Assembly (NCBI GenBank): GCA_900321915.1
Contig: ONXW01000303.1
Location: 1-7,364 of the forward strand
DNA length: 7,364 nucleotides
Origin: an uncultured Eubacteriales bacterium
GTDB lineage: Bacteria > Bacillota > Clostridia > Lachnospirales > Lachnospiraceae
Direction of reading: 5' to 3'
In this document: one piece after another, positions 1-6,811 of the stretch
Numbering within the stretch: position 1 is the first letter of the stretch
How the letters are laid out: each line of letters begins with the position of its first letter
Position numbers and translations under genes: made by a program
The notes under the pieces: model-generated
What the model was told of the DNA's origin: nothing
Database searches by the model: none
The model's input: only the letters and a program-made list of their open reading frames with translations

Positions 1-1358
1 AGGAACGGCTCCTGCAGCACGATGCCGATGCGGTGTCTGAGCTCCGCCCGGGAAATGCGGCGGATGTCCGTGCCGCCGATCCGGATTGCCCCGCAGCCGT
101 CCTCCAGGTCATAGAGACGGTCGAGAAGCTCGGCCAGTGTTGATTTCCCTGAGCCTGTACCGCCGAGAATCCCCACCGTCCGGCCCTCCGGGATGCGGAA
201 GGAGACGTCCTCCAGAATCCAGGGCAGGTTCTCCCCGTAGCGGAATTTTACATGTTCAAAGGCAATATCCCCGCATTCCGGGAATGGTTCCGGGTTCTCA
301 GGATCCTGTTCCGGCTCCCCGTTCATGATCTCGCGGATACGGTCCACAGAAACGCCCGCGCGGCTCATCTGGGCCACGACGCGACCCAGCGTCCGGACCG
401 GCCATGCAAGCATTGCATTGTAGGCGACAAAAGCGATGTAATCCCCGGCCGTCATCCGGCCCTTAACGCTCAGCCAGGCCCCCGCCGCGATGATCAGCAG
501 GACCTGCAGCTCGGAGATGAAATCGCCCACGGACCAGAAGATGGAAATCAGGACCGCCAGCCTCTTATAGGCGGCGGTATAGATGCGGTTCTGTGTCTCA
601 AAACGGGCGCGCTCGGTTCCCTCCCGTCCGAAGGCCCGCACGACGCGCACCCCCGTCAGGTTCTCCTGCGCGATGGAGGAGAGTTTCCCCTCCTCTTCGT
701 CCGCCGTCAGGAAGGTTTCCCCGATTCTCCTGTGAAAAAACAGGGAATAGGCAAATATCACCGGCACAAACAGCGCCGCCAGGACGGACAGCGGGACGCT
801 CAGCCGGAACATGAATGTCAGCGCGAGGCTAATCAGCAGGACGATGCGCAGAATCTCCGTCAGTTGTTCCGACAGGAAACGCCGGACGGTCTCCGTATCC
901 GAGGTGCACCTCTGGATAATATCCCCGGCCGCGTGGTCCGTATACCAGGAGAAGGGCATTCTCTCAATGTGGGAAAACAGGATGTCGCGCATGTTTTTCA
1001 CAAGGCGCTCGGAGGCGGCGGAGTTGAACATCTGGAACAGGTAGCGGCAGAGCGCGCCGGCCAGCGCGACGGCGATAACGCAGGCTGCAGTCACTTCCAG
1101 GTGTGCGCGCAGGTAATCCGTCCCTCCCGCCGCGCTGCAGAGCGCAGTAATCCAGGCAGGTGCCCTGCTCTCATCATTTCTCAGAAGGACATCCACCGTA
1201 AAGCCGATGATTCTCGGATTCAGCAGGTCGGCCAGCGAGGCCGCGGCCGACAAGATAATACTGTACAGAAACCAGTGCCCGCATCCGGCAAGGAATACCC
1301 GCAGTATGCTTCCCCTGTCCGGATAGCGGAGCGCCTCCGTTTTTCCCTGTTTTTCCAT
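1..1358 (-). CDS. ABC exporter half-transporter (permease fused to ATPase), 3' end cut by the window edge
   Basis: I read this gene by translating the reverse complement from the ATG at 1358; it stays open for 452 codons to position 1. The first ~340 residues are a type IV exporter membrane domain, with hydrophobic stretches near residues 28-50, 91-110, 165-207, 265-297 and 303-325 and a coupling-helix motif ENLTGVRVVRAFGRE at 232-246. The nucleotide-binding domain begins near 363. It shows an A-loop Tyr374 (FRYGE), Walker A GGTGSGKST at 399-407 and Q-loop Gln449 (GIVLQEPF). The ABC signature, Walker B and H-loop, roughly 130-150 residues, lie beyond the edge. The family exports drugs, lipids or peptides as homo- or heterodimers; the substrate cannot be told, and a partner half-transporter may follow outside the window. 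An in-frame TAA lies 8 codons upstream, so 1358 is the first possible start. The only Shine-Dalgarno-like site (GGGAG, complement of 1372-1376) sits 13 nt away, which is long. Confidence 0.93.
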   Translation of the reverse strand, partial: MEKQGKTEALRYPDRGSILRVFLAGCGHWFLYSIILSAAASLADLLNPRIIGFTVDVLLRNDESRAPAWITALCSAAGGTDYLRAHLEVTAACVIAVALAGALCRYLFQMFNSAASERLVKNMRDILFSHIERMPFSWYTDHAAGDIIQRCTSDTETVRRFLSEQLTEILRIVLLISLALTFMFRLSVPLSVLAALFVPVIFAYSLFFHRRIGETFLTADEEEGKLSSIAQENLTGVRVVRAFGREGTERARFETQNRIYTAAYKRLAVLISIFWSVGDFISELQVLLIIAAGAWLSVKGRMTAGDYIAFVAYNAMLAWPVRTLGRVVAQMSRAGVSVDRIREIMNGEPEQDPENPEPFPECGDIAFEHVKFRYGENLPWILEDVSFRIPEGRTVGILGGTGSGKSTLAELLDRLYDLEDGCGAIRIGGTDIRRISRAELRHRIGIVLQEPF

Positions 1359-1386
1359 GGAAGTGCAGTTTCTCCCGACTTATCTG

Positions 1387-1395
1387 TGATATAAT
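1387..1395 (+). promoter_or_regulatory. Extended -10 promoter element for the nuclease-helicase gene
   Basis: The bases TGATATAAT match the extended -10 consensus (TGnTATAAT) at every fixed position, with the hexamer at 1390-1395. No good -35 box is seen 16-19 bp upstream, which is usual for extended -10 promoters. Transcription would begin near 1402, giving a leader of about 43 nt before the ATG at 1445. It would also put the upstream in-frame ATG at 1400 at or before the transcript start. The divergent ABC gene starts only 29 bp away, so its own promoter must overlap this region. The minus strand here is AT-rich (TAATTATATC), but I cannot pick a convincing pair of boxes. Confidence 0.6.
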
Positions 1396-1432
1396 TACCA
1401 TGTTAGCAAATCAGCACATATCCCGCAACCGG

Positions 1433-1438
1433 AAAGGA
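1433..1438 (+). promoter_or_regulatory. Ribosome binding site that decides the helicase start
   Basis: AAAGGA lies 6 nt before the ATG at 1445. The alternative in-frame ATG at 1400 has no comparable site and sits at the predicted transcript start, so 1445 is preferred. Confidence 0.7.
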
Positions 1439-1444
1439 AACGCC

Positions 1445-2965
1445 ATGCGCCCTGTCAATCTCAGCTATCTGATGAATATCACCGGGGAAGACCTGTTTTC
1501 CGTTTATGAAAACGCCCTCTCCGGCCGGCGGATCCCGCAGAGAATCCGGCGGGCGGACCAGATTGCCCTCCGGTCCCTCCTGAAAACCCTGTTCCGGGCC
1601 GGCCTCACGGACCTTTCCTGCTATGACGGATTTTTCTTCTCCTATGTCATTGAGCGCATGGGGAAGGAATTTGACCTGGTCAAGCTCGGCAAAAACAGGA
1701 CTGCCGTGCTGAATATAGAGCTGAAAAGCCAGATGATCGAGGAGGAGAAAATCGAAAAGCAGCTTCTCCAGAACCGCTATTATCTCACGATGATCGCGCA
1801 GAAGGTCTTCTCTTTTACCTATATCTCCTCCGCAAAGCGCTTCTACGCCATTTCCCAGGAAACCGGGACCCTCATCCCCGTCAGGCCGGAGGACCTGATC
1901 GGGACGATGCGGCAGTTTACGGACTATTATGAGCAGGACATCACGCCCCTGTTCCGCATCTCAGAATTCCTGATCTCCCCGATCACCACTCCCGAGCCCT
2001 TTCTCGAGCGCCGCTATTTCCTGACCAACCAGCAGCAGCAGTTCCGCAAGGAGATCCTGGAAATGGCAAAGCACCCGGAATCCTGCGGTTTTATCGGGAT
2101 CACCGGAAGTCCTGGAACGGGAAAAACGCTTCTTCTGTATGACATTGCCCGGGAGCTTTCCGGGTGGTACCGCGTGCTGGTGCTCCACTGCGCCCGCCTG
2201 TCGGAGGGCCACAGAAAGCTCAGGGAAGCCCTGCCCTCGCTGGCCGTCGCCTCCATCCGCGACGTGACGGGGGAGTTTCTCTCGGAAAACCGGTGGGATA
2301 TCATCCTGGTCGACGAATCCCAGCGGCTGTACCAGGAAAGCTTTGACCTCCTGGTAAAGCACGCGGAAAAGAACCGCGTTCCCGCCGTTTTCTGCTACGA
2401 CCCGTCGCAGGTGCTGACGGTATCCGAAAGGGAGCGCAATATCGCGGGACAGATAGAGAAGCTGGCCGGAGAACACATTTTCACGCTGTCTTCCAGGCTC
2501 CGCACCAACGCGGAGATCGCCTCCTTCGTCTCAGCCTTCTTTGACCGCCGGAAACAGACCCGGAAGTACGATTACGACAATATCCTTCTCCTCTATGCCC
2601 CCTCGGAGGAAGATACGGACCGCATGCGCCGCCACCTGGAGCGGGAGGGTTATATCTATATCGATTTCTCCGGACAGGGTGCCCGCTCTGAGGCGGTTCT
2701 GGATACCCACGATATCATAGGTCTTGAGTTCGACCGCGTCGTGGTGTCCGTAGGAAAAGAGTTCTATTACGACAAAACGGGCTGCCTGCGCACACATGCG
2801 CACGGCAACCCGAATTATCTCTATGACAGGATGCTTTTCCAGAACATTTCCCGCACGCGGGAAAAGCTCTGCATCATTATTACAGACAATCTCCGCCTCT
2901 TTAAGGAGGCTGCTTCCATCACGGCTCCTGCGCCGGACCATACCAGTGCAGCCCGAGCATTGTAA
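1445..2965 (+). CDS. PD-(D/E)XK nuclease-like domain fused to a Schlafen group 3 / DUF2075-type SF1 helicase
   Basis: 506 residues from the ATG at 1445; a start at 1400 would add 15 residues but lacks a binding site. Residues ~60-125 resemble a PD-(D/E)XK nuclease core: Asp77 in EFDLVKLG, then Glu92 and Lys94 in NIELKSQ, then Gln106 in KQLLQNRYYL. Residues ~190-485 carry helicase motifs in order: Walker A GSPGTGKT (221-228), Walker B ILVDESQ (287-293), a motif III-like CYDPSQ (317-322), an arginine motif SSRLRTN (349-355), a motif V-like THDIIGLEFDRVVV (421-434) and motif VI ISRTREKL (468-475). The DExQ box and the GLEFD and TRxxL motifs match the DUF2075 / Schlafen group 3 helicase family. 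The expected activity is ATP-driven work on DNA or RNA, with possible cleavage by the N-terminal domain; all key residues look intact. No signal peptide or membrane segment is seen. The role is unknown; repair, RNA processing or phage defence are options. The last 15 codons and stop overlap the convergent phosphatase gene. Confidence 0.88.
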   Translation: MRPVNLSYLMNITGEDLFSVYENALSGRRIPQRIRRADQIALRSLLKTLFRAGLTDLSCYDGFFFSYVIERMGKEFDLVKLGKNRTAVLNIELKSQMIEEEKIEKQLLQNRYYLTMIAQKVFSFTYISSAKRFYAISQETGTLIPVRPEDLIGTMRQFTDYYEQDITPLFRISEFLISPITTPEPFLERRYFLTNQQQQFRKEILEMAKHPESCGFIGITGSPGTGKTLLLYDIARELSGWYRVLVLHCARLSEGHRKLREALPSLAVASIRDVTGEFLSENRWDIILVDESQRLYQESFDLLVKHAEKNRVPAVFCYDPSQVLTVSERERNIAGQIEKLAGEHIFTLSSRLRTNAEIASFVSAFFDRRKQTRKYDYDNILLLYAPSEEDTDRMRRHLEREGYIYIDFSGQGARSEAVLDTHDIIGLEFDRVVVSVGKEFYYDKTGCLRTHAHGNPNYLYDRMLFQNISRTREKLCIIITDNLRLFKEAASITAPAPDHTSAARAL

Positions 2966-4994
2966 TATCGTCAAACTGCGGGGCGCTCCCGGCAAATGCA
3001 TCCTGGGCGGCCTGCATCTCCTCAAGGGTTTCCTTCGGCAGGGCAGGCTCTGATGCGTTCAGCGTCCGGAGGATACCCTCCGTGCCGAACTGTACCCCTT
3101 CTTCATTGAGTCCCTCCGGAAGTCCGTCGGAGTAAACAAACAGGTCGCCGCCGGGCTTCATCTGAATCTCATAATCTTTATAGGGCACGCCTTCCATAAT
3201 GCCGGCCGCGAGACCGTGCGGGTCTTTCATCAGGTAATACTGCCCGTCCGGTTCCCGCAGGGTCGGGTATTCATGTCCCGCATTGGAGCATACCAGCCTG
3301 CCGGTTGCCAGGTCCAGGAATCCCAGCCATATGGTGACAAACATACTCTCATCGTTTCTGGATGCGAGAATATCGTTGACCTTGCGCAGGACCTCCGCGG
3401 GGGAACTCTTTCCCTTGGCGTAATCCCGCAGCGGCAGCATGGACATCATCATAAACAGGGCCGCCGGAATACCTTTGCCGGACACATCCGCGATGGCCAG
3501 GGCAAGATGATTATCGTCAACCATGAAGAAATCGTAGAAGTCGCCGCCTACCGCCTTCGCGGGCCGCATCGTGGCGTAAAGGTCAAATTCCTTCCGCTCC
3601 GGAAATGCCGGGAACTCGCATATCAGCATGTCTCTCTGGATCTTTGCCGCGACATCGAGCTCGGCCCCGATACGTTCCTTTTCCGCGGTTACCTTCGTCA
3701 GGTCGGCAATATAATTCCGCAGGTCCCCGGTCATCCGGTTGAAGGCTTCTCCCAGTTCCCCTATCTCGTCATTATGCCGTATCTCTACCTTCCAGTCGAG
3801 ATTTCCCGAACTGATAATGTTTACATCCCTCCTGAGCTCCTGTATCGGCCGGATAAGCTCATCGGAATAATGGGCTGTTACATACAGCAGCGCTCCGCAG
3901 AACATCATGGAAAGTACCATAAAATTGAGGATGGCAAAGCGGAAAATCTCTTCCACGCCGCCGAGGGGCTCCAGGACTTTTTCTTCCGGAATAGCCACGC
4001 ATAAAATCCAGTCTGTAAGTTCCACCGGGCTGAACGCGTAATAAATGCTGTCCCCGGATTTCTTCACGCCCTCGCGCGCGTTCACGATACTGTCAATAAT
4101 ATCAACGGACCCGTATCTGCCGTCATAGATATTGGCGTTGGCTTCCACGCCGTCCGGAAGACGCGTATCCACAATAGCCTTTCCCTGGCCGTCAATCATG
4201 AACACATAAGCCCCGTTCGGGATATTCAGGTTCAGCAGGTCAGACTGCAGGTCCCTGACCAGGATATCCATGCTGAGCACGGCGACGATCTCGCCGTCCT
4301 GCCGGACAGGCCGGGAACAGCTTACCATGGCGCCTTTATGGAAGGAATCCTCATATATGGAAGTCAGGGAAGTGGATCCCCTTTCCAGGGCGTTTTGGTA
4401 CCAGTCTCTGTCATAATAGTTAAAATAATCGCCCTCTGTCTCATAGATTTCGAGATCCGTCAGCCCGTTATTGTTGTAGCTGAGAAAAACACCTGTTTTT
4501 GTCGCGATGTAGATATCGGCAACCACGCCGTCCTTCAGGGCCATAAACGGGGCAAACACAGATTCCATGTTCGACAGCCGTTCCATCTCATCTTCGACTT
4601 CCTGCCGGTCGATATCTTCCGAGGCATAATAGCGTTTCAGCGCATACCTGCCGTTATTCCTCCTGGACGGGGAAAAGACCGGGCGCCCGCGGAACCGTTC
4701 CGGGCTCCTGTAGATTTCCTCCGCATACCGGGAAAACACCCGCACGAAATCAAAGTAATACAGCAGCTCTTCATCTGTCATGTCCGCGCTGCTGACTGCC
4801 AGCTGGTACAGCTGATCCTCCATCTGGGCGATAACCGCTTTCTCGCTCTCCGCCCGGGTCTGGTGCATGAAAAACAGGCCGAGGATTACGTTACTCAGGA
4901 TGGCCAGAAGCACGCTGCCCATGACCAGCCCGAAAATCTGCCGGCGGATTGATCTCTTATTCTCTTTATCTTTCCATCTGAAAGGCCCTTCCAT
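2919..4994 (-). CDS. Membrane sensor phosphatase: Cache-HAMP-PP2C (SpoIIE/RsbU type)
   Basis: 691 residues from the ATG at 4994. An in-frame ATG at 5108 exists, but it would lie inside the preceding gene, whereas 4994 has AAGGGA 8 nt upstream and sits 17 bp after that gene's stop. The order is: a charged N-terminus; transmembrane helix ~20-43; a large extracellular region ~44-350 of Cache type (YYDRDWYQNAL at 193-203, VLSMDI at 239-244, two alpha/beta halves); transmembrane helix ~352-374; HAMP ~377-430 (RPIQEL, HNDEIGELGEAFNRM); and a PP2C-type phosphatase ~445-685. Phosphatase metal ligands appear intact: Asp485 in VGGDFYDFF, Asp503 in IADVSGKG, Asp623 in YSDGLPEG, and Asp675/676 in FDDITML. 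NAGHEYP (571-577) is the usual conserved loop. Family members dephosphorylate a phosphoserine or phosphothreonine, classically on a STAS antagonist. Here an external small ligand probably controls activity through HAMP. It is the last gene of the three-gene run and probably counteracts the ATPase domain of its neighbour. Confidence 0.94.
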   Translation of the reverse strand: MEGPFRWKDKENKRSIRRQIFGLVMGSVLLAILSNVILGLFFMHQTRAESEKAVIAQMEDQLYQLAVSSADMTDEELLYYFDFVRVFSRYAEEIYRSPERFRGRPVFSPSRRNNGRYALKRYYASEDIDRQEVEDEMERLSNMESVFAPFMALKDGVVADIYIATKTGVFLSYNNNGLTDLEIYETEGDYFNYYDRDWYQNALERGSTSLTSIYEDSFHKGAMVSCSRPVRQDGEIVAVLSMDILVRDLQSDLLNLNIPNGAYVFMIDGQGKAIVDTRLPDGVEANANIYDGRYGSVDIIDSIVNAREGVKKSGDSIYYAFSPVELTDWILCVAIPEEKVLEPLGGVEEIFRFAILNFMVLSMMFCGALLYVTAHYSDELIRPIQELRRDVNIISSGNLDWKVEIRHNDEIGELGEAFNRMTGDLRNYIADLTKVTAEKERIGAELDVAAKIQRDMLICEFPAFPERKEFDLYATMRPAKAVGGDFYDFFMVDDNHLALAIADVSGKGIPAALFMMMSMLPLRDYAKGKSSPAEVLRKVNDILASRNDESMFVTIWLGFLDLATGRLVCSNAGHEYPTLREPDGQYYLMKDPHGLAAGIMEGVPYKDYEIQMKPGGDLFVYSDGLPEGLNEEGVQFGTEGILRTLNASEPALPKETLEEMQAAQDAFAGSAPQFDDITMLGLHWYGPAQEP

Positions 4995-5002
4995 CGCAAC
5001 GT

Positions 5003-5008
5003 TCCCTT
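5003..5008 (-). promoter_or_regulatory. Ribosome binding site for the phosphatase gene
   Basis: On the minus strand AAGGGA lies 8 nt before the ATG at 4994, within the 17-bp gap after the transporter stop. It supports 4994 over the upstream in-frame ATG at 5108 and favours translation from a shared transcript. Confidence 0.65.
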
Positions 5009-5011
5009 TTC

Positions 5012-6790
5012 CTACAGTTTTATTGTCAGGACATTGAGACCCAGGAGATTCTGGTACCGGATGTCCTCCGCGATCCTGCAGACCATGCGGATGCCTATAT
5101 TCCTGCACGGATCCTCAGGATTCAGCATGTCCCTTCTCGTGATCGGGTTGAACGGGACACAGTCATCCCGGATGCGCAGAACCAGATTCTCCTTCCGGTG
5201 TACCACGCGGATATCCACAGAATGCCGTTTCTTATCCTTCCGGAATCCGTGGTCAATCACATTGCCCGCCATCTCTTCCATACAGAGTCCGGCCAGGTAA
5301 GCCCTCTTCTCATCCACTCCCCGTCCGAGACAGAATTTCTGCACCGCCTCGGAGGAACGGATGACCGATTCCATGGAGTGAAGGGAGATGTCCATCCTCT
5401 CCTCCTCCGAAGCGCCGAAATCATCCGGGATTACCATCAGTTCGTCCATATTCCGGGGGAAATGGCCCTTCTTGAACGTGGCATAGAGAAACGGCACAAT
5501 AACCGTAACCACTCCGTTAAACACGTGGGCCCAGTATACGCCGTCCATACCGATGCTGTCGATGGTCAGGAGGGTAAAGCCCGCCACACAGATCACTCCG
5601 TCCAGCATTGACAGGAGGGTCACAATGAATTTCTTGCCGGCCGCCTGTCCGTAGCCCACATAGTGGAGGTAGAAAAGCCCGAGGACAAATGCCAGCGGGA
5701 TAATCCGGAATCCGGACAGGGTCATCTGGTAAACCGCTGAGGATGTATCCCGGAAATACAGGCGTGTGAGCGGGACAGCGCACAGGATAATGACGGGAGT
5801 CATTGCCGCCGTCACCAGGCCGCCCAGGTAAACAGCTGTCCTCATCACATTCGCGAGGGACACCCGGTCCTCTTCCCCGATGCTCACGCTCATCAGCATT
5901 CTCGACACATTCAGGATCCCGTTGGGCACCGACCAGCAGATCGCCAGCGTCGTGTTGACGGCCGTAAACGCGGACAGTCCTTCATTTCCCACAGCTGAGA
6001 GAATGGCCGCATTGAGGATAATCATGCGGATAACCTGGCATCCCTGGGAGAGCGCCCCGGCAAAACCGATGGAGATAATATCCGCCAGGTCCCGGAGCTT
6101 CATCCCGTCAAACCGGAACTTCAGCATTGACTTCGGGGTGAGGAAATACTGCGCCTGCATCAGGACAAAAACCCATCCCCCCAGCGCCGAAGCCAGGGAG
6201 AGCCCGAAGGGCCCCATCGCCATTCTCCCCACAAACAGATAGTTCAGGATAAAATTCAGGAAAATATAAACGGCGATGGCGGCGGAGGTAAGCCGGTTCT
6301 GCTGTTCAAAAGCGAGGAATCCCGCCAGCTGCTGTCCCAGGAGGACAGTGGGCAGAGCCAGGGCCTGTCCGAGAATGTACCGGTTAAAAATCATCCTCAC
6401 TTCCGGGTCCGAAGCGAGAAACCCGGTCAGGTCAAACATGCTGAACACGAGAAGAAGCCCGGAAAGCACTGCTGAAAGCACCAGCAGCGCGGTCAGGTCC
6501 AGTCCGAAAACCTGCTGGGTCCGCTCCGGCTCATTCTTCCCGAGGTATTTTCCGCAGAGTACCTGGGATCCGCTGAGAAAAAGAATTCCGACAGCAGACA
6601 GAAACTGCGACATGGGGGTATAAAGTCCCACCGCGGCCATCGCTTTTTCCCCGATGTAATTGCTTGCAAAAAGGCTGGAGATAATCGCGTTCACGGAAGC
6701 AGACGCCAGAAGGATTATCTGGACCGGCGCCAGGCGGCAGTACTGTCTGGCCATCATTCTTATGCTGTCTTCTTCCAATCTCCTGTCCAT
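5012..6790 (-). CDS. MATE-family transporter fused to a C-terminal RsbW/GHKL-type ATPase domain
   Basis: 592 residues. Residues 1-440 are a MATE transporter with about twelve hydrophobic helices (roughly 21-42, 53-75, 96-118, 138-160, 168-188, 194-216, 236-262, 272-295, 318-340, 358-380, 388-411, 415-437). MATE proteins usually end near 450 residues; this one runs on through a linker (441-464) into a cytoplasmic domain (465-592). That domain has the layout of an anti-sigma-type histidine-kinase-like ATPase: N box CMEEMAGNVIDHGF (503-516; Glu505/506, Asn510, His514), a G1-like box RDDCVPFNP (541-549) and a G2-like NIGIRMV (564-570). No phospho-accepting histidine domain is present, so a serine/threonine kinase of RsbW/SpoIIAB style is the nearest model. 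MATE members export cations, drugs or metabolites using Na+ or H+; the substrate is unknown, and the transporter part may act as a sensor instead. AGGGAG lies 7 nt before the ATG. The gene sits between the RyR-domain gene (21 bp) and the PP2C phosphatase gene (17 bp), and pairing kinase-like and phosphatase domains supports a shared target. Confidence 0.94.
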   Translation of the reverse strand: MDRRLEEDSIRMMARQYCRLAPVQIILLASASVNAIISSLFASNYIGEKAMAAVGLYTPMSQFLSAVGILFLSGSQVLCGKYLGKNEPERTQQVFGLDLTALLVLSAVLSGLLLVFSMFDLTGFLASDPEVRMIFNRYILGQALALPTVLLGQQLAGFLAFEQQNRLTSAAIAVYIFLNFILNYLFVGRMAMGPFGLSLASALGGWVFVLMQAQYFLTPKSMLKFRFDGMKLRDLADIISIGFAGALSQGCQVIRMIILNAAILSAVGNEGLSAFTAVNTTLAICWSVPNGILNVSRMLMSVSIGEEDRVSLANVMRTAVYLGGLVTAAMTPVIILCAVPLTRLYFRDTSSAVYQMTLSGFRIIPLAFVLGLFYLHYVGYGQAAGKKFIVTLLSMLDGVICVAGFTLLTIDSIGMDGVYWAHVFNGVVTVIVPFLYATFKKGHFPRNMDELMVIPDDFGASEEERMDISLHSMESVIRSSEAVQKFCLGRGVDEKRAYLAGLCMEEMAGNVIDHGFRKDKKRHSVDIRVVHRKENLVLRIRDDCVPFNPITRRDMLNPEDPCRNIGIRMVCRIAEDIRYQNLLGLNVLTIKL

Positions 6791-6797
6791 ACAATCT

Positions 6798-6803
6798 CTC
6801 CCT
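6798..6803 (-). promoter_or_regulatory. Ribosome binding site for the MATE-ATPase gene
   Basis: On the minus strand AGGGAG lies 7 nt before the ATG at 6790. It occupies the 21-bp gap after the RyR-domain gene, where no terminator or promoter fits, supporting co-transcription. Confidence 0.65.
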
Positions 6804-6811
6804 GTTCCGGT

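Noticed and set aside
252..1394. 380-codon plus-strand open frame opposite the ABC exporter
   Set aside because: The protein is rich in Arg, Gln, Asp and Gly with no domain, and the minus strand encodes a clear ABC exporter with Walker A and Q-loop.
1400..1444. Helicase start at the ATG at 1400
   Set aside because: It coincides with the expected transcription start of the -10 box at 1390-1395 and has no ribosome site, unlike the ATG at 1445.
1961..2476. 171-codon minus-strand open frame inside the helicase gene
   Set aside because: It lies opposite the Walker A and Walker B region of a confident gene and has no domain signal of its own.
2895..2910. Small inverted repeat (GCCTC / GAGGC, 6-nt loop) just after the phosphatase stop
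   Set aside because: The stem is only 5 bp, no T-run follows on the minus strand, and it lies within the helicase coding region, so it is not supported as a terminator.
3216..4004. 262-codon plus-strand open frame opposite the phosphatase
   Set aside because: It is antisense to the HAMP and PP2C coding region, has no recognisable domain and shows no ribosome site; it is a shadow of a GC-rich gene.
4338..4952. 204-codon plus-strand open frame opposite the Cache region
   Set aside because: It is antisense to a well-supported gene, and its sequence has no family features.
4995..5108. N-terminal extension of the phosphatase to the ATG at 5108
   Set aside because: It would overlap the transporter gene by 97 bp and encode a Gly/Pro/His-rich stretch; the ATG at 4994 has a good ribosome site just after the transporter stop.
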